DNA from: Apoda limacodes
Lineage: Eukaryota > Arthropoda > Insecta > Lepidoptera > Limacodidae
Length of the DNA: 64,000 bases
Direction of reading: 5' to 3'
Assembly: GCA_946406115.1 (NCBI GenBank)
Contig: OX291542.1
Location: forward strand, 2,442,959-2,506,958
The notes under the pieces are model-generated. The model had not been told where the DNA came from and did not search any database. It saw nothing but the letters and a program-made list of their open reading frames with translations. The position numbers and the translations under genes were made by a program. This document shows, one piece after another, positions 56,990 through 64,000 of this stretch. Each line of letters starts with the position of its first letter. Position 1 is the stretch's first letter.

Positions 56990-58754
56990 CTGAAAAATTA
57001 TATTATACTCATATTAAACTTTTTTTTAATTCATTTAACAAATATGTCTAGAAGTTTGAAAACTACAACCAAGTGCAGGTCGGTTTAGAGTTCCGTAGCT
57101 ACCCGTCACAATTCTTCAAGTAAATTTTATAAGTTGATCGACTAATACTAGTTTACTAGTAAAGCCTAATTAGTAGTGATAGTTTTCCTTTGAATAATGA
57201 ATGATGTTCCTTTGAAAAATGGACAAATAGAAATATAGAAGAAAAGTACTTTGACAGTAATGCCATCGTCGCATTTGACCTATGAATCAACAACATTTTA
57301 AGTATTCAACATTTAGAAGCCTTTAAAAGGCTTTAATGACTCAAGTTTGTAATTTCTGTATTGCCCGTGTTAGACACAAACACAAGGTTCTCTAGCACAT
57401 TTGCGAGTAAATAAATAAAAATATAAGGTGATAAAATTGCCTACACGTAATGATGACACACACTGTTTCCGAGTAAGGATTAAAACTATTGTGTTACTTA
57501 TAAACTCTCAAGTTGAAGGAAGACAGTTATTAGCTTGAATTTTGGTACTCGACTTTCCAGCCTAGGCTAAGGCGCTATATAAAAGAAATTATCTTGTGCT
57601 ATTCTTAAAAGTTTTTCTGAATAAGTTAAAAGAGAAGCAATGACAACTTTGGAGTACATTTTTGGTTTGACACAAGAGAGTTAATAAATAGGTGGAAGTA
57701 GTTAGTTAGTACTAGGCGCAAAGTTTGTCGGACCGCAGCGAAACGTATCCGTATTGTCAAAAGATGTGGCATGTATCGATAGGAAATAAAAATAGCTGTA
57801 CAACATTGCACGAAAACTCATGTGAATCGCTACGAAAAATTGTTGAGCTAAACAAATACATTGTGCAAAGTAGCTTTGCTATTTCAGCCCATGAAAATTT
57901 ACATTTAGCAGCATGGTAGTACTAGTTCCTGTAAACTGCATGGAAATAAATTAGATAAATGAGATAAATTAGAGCATGGATGAAGTGGCAGTTTTGGCGT
58001 ATGGTAAAAAATTTTTTTTTTAATACAAAAAAAATGTATTTTTTATAAATTTTATTTTGTGATGGAATTCTGTAATTTTTTTAGGATAATTTTCATTTCT
58101 ACACATTGAACTGAGGGATGACCTAAGTGAAACAGGGTGCAAGATTTTTTTTTTAGTATTCAAATTCAAATGCTTTATTTCTCAAAAATAGGATATTATC
58201 TCGTTTTTGAAGTCAATAAACTATTACTTACTAGGGACTACCATTTCGAAGTCAAGTTATATACTAAGTATATTATTTAATTGATGTATATTTTGCAAGG
58301 TATCAGCTTCCAAAGTTGAAACATTTGTATTAAATAATAAGCGCTGTACAAGTACAACTGAAAATGAAAATTGTTTTAAATAAAACAATCATCATTCTAC
58401 GGAACCCTAACCTTAATGCGTGTAAGACACACACTTCGCCGGTCGTTTGAATAAATAAATTAGTAGTAGTTTGAATTGAATAAAATTGCATTTATAGCTT
58501 TTTAATATATGCTAATGTTAACGAGCGTAAAAAAAATATTCATGTTTTGGCGAATGGACTATTAGGGAAATTAGACTTTCGTGGAATATACTTTTAGGTA
58601 ATAAGACTTTCGGGGAACGGACAGTAAGAGAATTGGAAATTAAGTAATATATTTACTAATTTTTACCTTCATATTCAAGATCTTCAACTTCTGTTTTGAT
58701 TCTAGTGAATTCTGGAAACATGTCATGTTCTTCTATATCAATGTCGTCCGCCAT
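50499..58754 (-). CDS. Giant multi-zinc-finger protein, 2192 residues, two coding exons
   Basis: Exon 1 (58754-58667) encodes MADDIDIEEHDMFPEFTRIK, then TEVEDLEYE; exon 2 (56989-50499) completes the codon as D and runs to TAA at 50501-50499. About 32 C2H2/C2HC finger-like units follow, from CYCRECKILF near residue 117 to CKFCNLQFTLTSLKAHLKKHH. From the middle on they form doublets, often C2HC then C2H2, each followed by a short LxLxDIxI-like tail. An N-terminal region repeats the motif KALKSTTK, and the C-terminal ~400 residues are polar, Ser/Asn-rich and partly duplicated. IKTE near the start fits a SUMO site. The protein is probably nuclear and nucleic-acid binding (family knowledge); no specific orthologue recognised. 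An acceptor at 58762 shows that a leader exon lies upstream. Confidence 0.88.
56990..58666 (-). other. Zinc-finger gene intron 1
   Basis: GT-AG intron of 1677 bp, AT-rich. It has an inverted fragment of the 'acggaaccctaa...ccggtc' repeat near 58390-58450. No nested gene supported. Confidence 0.7.
58667..58754 (-). CDS. Zinc-finger gene exon 1
   Basis: 29 codons plus one base. The ATG lies in a good insect context (atccaacATGG), 7 nt after an acceptor (ttttttcag). Donor gaa g|gtaaaa. It contains an acidic start and the IKTEVE SUMO-like motif. Confidence 0.8.
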
Positions 58755-58849
58755 GTTGGATCTGAAAAAAAACATCAGACATCAGTAAAATACATTGAAA
58801 AGAGTAAGATGTGTAAATTAGTTGTATAGGGTTGTTCAAGAGTGAATTT

Positions 58850-58955
58850 AGTAGATTTCAAAAGGGTCGGCAACGTTGCAAGCGTCCATAGGCTATGGCG
58901 ACCGCTTACCATCAGGCGGACCGTAAGCTTGTTTGCCACATTAGTAATATAAAAA
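58850..58955 (+). repeat. LINE 3'-tail fragment (plus)
   Basis: aagggtcggcaacgttgcaa, gcgtccataggctatg, ccatcaggcggaccgtaagc and tttgccacattag match the tail at 44980-45085. It lies just upstream of the zinc-finger start codon. Confidence 0.8.
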
Positions 58956-59339
58956 AAATACCTATAAAAAATGTTTTCTTGACCATAAGAGGGTCTTTCG
59001 TCTTTCCGGGTTCTGTAGTTGAACAAGGAACCCTTATCGTTTCGCCATGTCTCGTTTTACATGCAATAACTTCTTGTTATGTGAGTTAAGGCGCATGTAG
59101 CAGCTAACTAGCGCCGCCATTAGATATCCTCAATTTTCTATTCGTAGAAAACGAATTTCTTAAATCCAAATGTCGCAAATATAAAGCTAGTCATAAGCTA
59201 TTTTTAGAAGGTAGTTGGTATTTCTGCTAAAAACGGCCACTTTTGTACACCGCAAATTTAACCCAACCCAGTTAAAGAAAATGGGGCACTAAGAAAAATA
59301 TAAAAGTTATACTTTGAATGATTTTTGGGACTTGTTTTG

Positions 59340-60239
59340 AAAATTACCATGTATATTGATAATGGAAATCGATAGATTACATTGTCTGCACTAATGTTAG
59401 CATAGAGCACTTTTCTCTGTGGAACCTGCCCCGGCTAGAGGTCAGTTTTTTTTTTTTAAACAGGGGGTGTGTGCAATAAGTAACCCTGTATTGTGTATTA
59501 AAATTAAAAAATTTTGAATCTCCCCAGCGGTCCGGTGAGGGGTCACAGTTCAGAGTTCTCCATATAAACATTGTTGGTGACGGTGTACTCTGACGATTCT
59601 ACTCATGGTAAATGATAGGTTATGGAACCACACTCCCTGTTAAAAAAAATTTTGAACCCTGGAGAGACAGTTTACAGAAAAAGTGCTTCATACAAATGTT
59701 GCTGCTGGCAATGTATACTATTGATTCTCACCATCAAAATATATGGTTATGGGGACACCATTGAACACTGTAAATTTTAATGATTTTTTTAAGCCTAAGA
59801 ACGAAATAGTTAAGAAATGTGAAGCAGTTTACCAAAAGGGGTAGGGTAGCTAGTCTAGTAAGTAGTAGTGTCCCTATAACACCCCATTTTTATGACTTAT
59901 GATATTTATATATTTATATAATATTTATGATAGAAGAAGGCATCTCTTCAAGCAATTTTTGTTGGATACACTTTTTCCTGGGCTCCCTAGTTGCACTGCT
60001 GCGTAACCCTGAAATTAACCCTTAAGCAGAATACAGAAAAAAAGGCTCATAATAACATTGCTCCTGGTGATGTGTTCTATCGATACCTATCAAAAAAATT
60101 ATCCATCATGAGGACACATCCCCTTTTATTATATTTTTAGAATGCCCCTGGCAGTTCGGGTATGGGTCACAGTGAAAAGTGCTCAATACAAATGTTGCTG
60201 CTGACGATGTGCTCTATCGATTTTCATCATCAAAATATA
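59340..60239. repeat. Degenerate satellite-like repeat with inverted first copy
   Basis: A unit with cagtgaaaagtgctcaatac, aaatgttgctgctgacgatg and tgctctatcgattttcatca recurs, diverged, near 59530-59630, 59680-59760, 60040-60120 and 60165-60239. An inverted relative lies at 59340-59445. The MULE-type element is inserted in the last copy. Confidence 0.6.
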
Positions 60240-60980
60240 CCTCTAGTAGCAGTAGTCCGGTTGACTGAACTACTGAAACTTTTAAGTTGCAATAGTTCGG
60301 TTGTGACGAAGAACAGAACTATTGATACCTTTTTAGTAGCAACAGTCCGGTTACTTAATAATTTAAACAAAATATATTTCCAAACTATTTTATATCAAAA
60401 AAACATTTTGTTAAGAAAATTAACGTTATCTTAAAAAAAAACAAATGAGTGTCGAAAAACAAATTAATGTCTATATTTTTTTTTTATCATAAAAACCCTT
60501 TTTTGGAAATTTTTCTTTAAATTTTTCTATTATTATCAATTTCATAAGTGAAAAAAGAAAAGTTTTTTTGGCGTTAAAGTTAGTATTAATCGTTAAAAAC
60601 CATATATTTTTTTATCACACTTGCTCGTAAACAGTGTCATTACGGGCAGGCAAAACCTTAATTGCTCACACGGGCTCTTATTTTGTAAATTTTACTTTTC
60701 AAAAGTGATAGATTTCATCAAGCTCTTCGTTTCGAACGACAGCTGTCAAACTAAATAGGCCCATATCTCATAAACTATTGATCATAGACCAGTTGTTTGT
60801 TCACAGAAGTAATAGATCTCATGAAGAGCTTTATTTCGGATGATAGCTGTCAAACTAAAACCGGCTGTATCTCTGTAACTATCGATCGTAGACTAGTCAC
60901 TTCCGAACAGAAGTGATAGACCTTATCAAGACCTTTATTTCAGATGACAGCTGTCAAATTAAAGAGCTATACCTCTAAAA
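60240..60980 (+). repeat. MULE left terminal inverted repeat
   Basis: Outer part: three copies of a 17-bp motif of type gtagcarYagtYcggtt at 60246, 60286 and 60336. Inner part: three ~100-bp subrepeats, each with 'agtgatagatttcatcaagc' and 'gacagctgtcaaact' variants (starting near 60705, 60801 and 60908). Confidence 0.85.
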
Positions 60981-61913
60981 CCACCGGTTAGTCCGGTTGA
61001 CCGAACTTTCTTTAATTCGAACTTGTGCGCCATTCTTTAGTTTTCTTAAAGCTAATATTAAGTCCATGCCATAGCCATATAATAATTTGCATCATTGGAA
61101 TTAATAATTCATGACATATGTCTATTTGAAAGTCTTTCTTCACATGTACATGTATATGTTATTTTCAAGTCGATAATTACTTATTGTGACAAAAATGTGT
61201 GATAAAAGAGACTTTAAAATAATTAAACGAGGACGAGGCAGAGTTTTACTCTTTTCTGGGTACCAATTAAAGCAGCTACTGGCGTCGCAAAGACTATAAG
61301 ACTAAAAATATACGTTGTAAAGGTTGTTACGTTAACAATAGTAAGTGTTACTTACATATTTTTAACAGACTTCAAAAAAAGAGGAGGTTATCGATACGAC
61401 GTGTGTGTTTTTTTATATGCTACACGATTACTCCAACAATTATAAGTTGATTTTGATGATTTTTTTTTGTAGGTAAAACTTCAGAGGTGTTCCCATATGA
61501 ATTTTATCGAAATTGATTAAGCGTTTTTTTTTCAATCATCAAAAGCCAAATGCGTAACGTTAAATGAAAAAAATCTCCTTAAGCTGATATAGGTAAGTAC
61601 TGACAGAACATTGAGATACGTGCTTCGGTTTCAAGTCGGATGCCATTTGACAATTTTTACCCATCTTTACTGCAAATTTTTGGCATTTGACTCCAAAGCA
61701 AAGCAAGCACGCAGCGTTTTTAGGAAATTATTTTTCCTTTTTAGTGTATCAACTAGTTATGCCGTTCAGTTCGTCGATGGGAAATAAAGGGAATTTTGAA
61801 GTCTGTTTTATTTTTTTGTTAAAATTTAATATTCCTATTTTCATTTATGGTAGTATGCTGTAGACGAATATTTACAATAATGGAATGATAACAATGATAG
61901 ATTGAATTAATTA

Positions 61914-63143
61914 TGTTTAAGGAAAAGGATAAAATCAATAAAACTAGTGATCATATTTGCAGTCCGGATCAATCCCAAAATGATATTAATATACTAATTA
62001 ATGAAAGCATAGCGGAGGCTGCAGAAGGAAAGGAACCTGCACCCAGGGAAACGTTTGGCCATAAGTAATAAGGGCCTAGATTTAGCTTGTCCCATTCCAA
62101 TCCCATAATTTTCGTAGAAAAAAATTACAATTTATCGCAAGATTCACCGCAATGCCGGAGTAGAGAAAATACGTACAAATTTTCTTTCTGAAGTGCAAGT
62201 TCCGCTGTTATTTTCCGACATTTTACTAGCGGATTACTTTGATGGCGACATAAGAATATTTATTTTTTGTAGCAGTCATGCACGAGTTCTTATGAAGATG
62301 ATCAAAGTTTACTTTATGGATGGTACATTTAAGGCCAGACCTATTCCATTTTCTCAGTTATTAAGCATACATGGTGACATAGGTAGTTCAACTGAAACAA
62401 TCAGTGTGATACTGCTGGCATTTGCCTTCATGTCACACAAAAACGTAAAGGCATATAGAATTGTTTTTGAATTGATCAAGTCAAATATTCCAGACTGGGA
62501 TCCTAAAGAAATACATGTTGATTAGGAAATGGCCACCATGAATACGCTAAAATCCGAATTTAAAAATGCTTCAATAAATGGTTGCTATTTTCATTTCCGA
62601 AATTGTTTAAAGCGTAAAGCAGCGGAATACAAACTTACAGCAAACAAACCCAAATACATAATTAATTTATGTTCTGCATTACCTTTGTTACCTCTGCATT
62701 CAATAAATGAGGGCTGGGACTTCATAAAATCTAAAGAAAGAAATATCTTCAGATGATACAAAAAATATTAAATTTATTAAATACTTTGAAAAGTTTTGGA
62801 TGAAGCCCGATTTCATTAACGTTTGGTCAGTAGTTTCCGAACGCCATCGGACAACAAATATTGTGGAAGGATGGAATTTCAAAATAAACGGCCTTATTAA
62901 AAAAATCCAATCATGCTACAAATTTTACACGTTTTGAAAGATGATATTACTCTCTCAAAATTCCAAGTCGAACAATACAAAAAATTTGGAACTAAGACAC
63001 TACCTAAAAGAAGCAAGAAGTGTATTAAAAGAGACGACTTTTTTAGAGATGCACAGTTACAATTAACTTGTGGAGAAATCGCAACACAAATATTTTTATA
63101 CAAAATCGCTCTTTTTATGTCTTCTTTTAAAAATATAAGATAG
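61914..63143 (+). pseudogene. MULE transposase remnant
   Basis: A leading frame from ATG 61914 (MFKEKDKINKTSDH) ends early. The conserved part starts in another frame with AGVEKIRTNFLSEVQVPLLF. Then come MDGTFKARPIPFSQLLSIHG, carrying the first catalytic D, and KEIHVD-stop-EMATMNTLKSEF. A TAG at 62523-62525 stands exactly where MULEs have the aromatic residue of the D(F/Y)E motif. GCYFHFRNCLKRKAAEYKL follows. After a frameshift near 62750, SVVSERHRTTNIVEGWNFKI and, in a third frame from 62913, LQILHVLKDDITLSKFQVEQ complete the usual MULE C-terminus. Confidence 0.85.
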
Positions 63144-63235
63144 TTTGTGAAAATATTTTGTTTAAATTATTAATTATCCGGCTTTTTGGTACTAAAGGGG
63201 TGCTTTGTATCATAGTTAAGGTATTATAACTATTT

Positions 63236-63986
63236 TTAGTTTGACAGCTATCATCCGAAATAAAGATCTTGATAAGGCCTATCACTTTTGTAAGGAAACA
63301 ACTTGTCTACGAACAATGGTCTATGATCAAAAGTTTCCCAGATATGAGCCTTTGTAGTTTGACAGCTGTCATATGAAATGAAGATCATGATGAGATCTAT
63401 CACTTCTGTAAAAAACAACTGGTCAATGATAAATAGTTTCTGAGATATGGGCCTATTTAGTTTGACAGCTGTCGTTCGAAACGAAGAGCTTGATGAAATC
63501 TATCACTTTTGATAAGTAAAATTTACAAAATAAGAGCCCGTGTGAGCAATTAAGGTTTTGCCTGCCCGTAATGACACTGTTTACGAGCAAGTGTGATAAA
63601 AAAATATATGGTTTTAATGATTAATACTAACTTTAGCGCAAAAATATTTTTCTTTTTTCACTTATGATTACAAATTGATAATAATAGAAAAATTTAAAGA
63701 AAAGTTTCCAAAAAAGGGTTTTTATGATAAAAAAAAAATATAGACATTCATTTGTTTTTCGACACTCATTTGTTTTTTTTTAAGATAACGTTAATTTTCT
63801 TAACAAAATGTTTTTTTGATATAAAATAGTTTGGAAATATATTTTGTTTAAATTATTAAGTAACCGGACTGTTGCTACTAAAAAGGTATCAATAGTTCAG
63901 TTCTTCGTCACAACCGAACTATTGCAACTTAAAAGTTTCAGTAGTTCGGTCAACCAGACTAACAACCGGACTACTGCTACTAGAGG
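63236..63986 (-). repeat. MULE right terminal inverted repeat
   Basis: Complement of the left TIR, with the same three inner subrepeats and the same three outer 17-bp motifs. The arms differ by scattered substitutions and small indels, including a 14-bp duplication near the outer end (gtcaaccagactaacaaccg region). Confidence 0.85.
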
Positions 63987-64000
63987 AAAATATATGGTCA

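Larger units (their letters stand above)
60240..63986 (+). mobile_element. MULE-type DNA transposon, 3747 bp, long TIRs, 8-bp TSD
   Basis: The terminal sequence cctctagtagcagtagtccg at 60240 is repeated inverted, ending at 63986. AAAATATA flanks both sides (60232-60239, 63987-63994). The TIRs are about 750 bp each. The interior keeps a broken MULE transposase. Structure and ends are complete; the gene is dead. Confidence 0.85.

Noticed and set aside
60162..60434. 90-codon frame across the MULE left boundary
   Set aside because: It crosses the target duplication into the TIR, so it is a chance frame.

Overview
The window is AT-rich, intron-rich insect nuclear DNA, most probably from a moth or butterfly. 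The repeats point that way: tRNA-derived SINEs, several copies of the LINE 3' tail that reads 'cctgatggtaagcggt...gtttgccacctta', the 'aaccggccaagt...tacggaaccctaaaa' repeat, and mariner, pogo-like, MULE, CR1/jockey-like and RTE-like remnants. I see no prokaryotic-style gene organisation, no CRISPR array and no rRNA.

Two host genes can be assembled by hand. (1) On the + strand, 7595-27815, 18 coding exons join in phase to a 901-residue GTPBP2-type translational GTPase. Exon phases agree throughout, the G1 to G5 region is recognisable, and two AATAAA signals follow the stop. Its introns hold LINE, SINE and mariner fragments and a 26-unit 54/55-bp satellite. (2) On the - strand, 58754-50499, two coding exons give a 2192-residue protein with about 32 C2H2/C2HC finger-like units, mostly in repeating doublets. 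A third, unrecognised and frame-broken coding-like segment lies at 653-891 (-).

Layout: 1-2900, minisatellite and repeat fragments; 2900-3240, RTE-type fragment; 3240-7590, mostly non-coding, with a speculative promoter and leader exon; 7595-27815, GTPBP2-like gene; 27.8-32.9 kb, AT-rich spacer with a 399-bp mariner-type MITE; 32.93-40.49 kb, a nested composite (inverted-repeat element interrupted by a 4.7-kb LINE and by a pogo-like element that itself carries a dead mariner); 40.5-46.4 kb, two further decayed LINEs in opposite orientation; 46.8-48.6 kb, MITEs and a dispersed repeat; 50.5-58.8 kb, zinc-finger gene; 59.3-60.2 kb, degenerate satellite-like repeat; 60.24-63.99 kb, an almost complete MULE-type DNA transposon with ~750-bp terminal inverted repeats and 8-bp target duplications.

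The most interesting points are the long-TIR MULE, the nested composite at 33-40 kb, the doublet-finger protein, the D-to-E change in the guanine-specificity motif of the GTPase, and the tandem amplification of a Pol III B-box segment at 9.6-9.8 kb. All family calls come from reading by eye; no database search was run.
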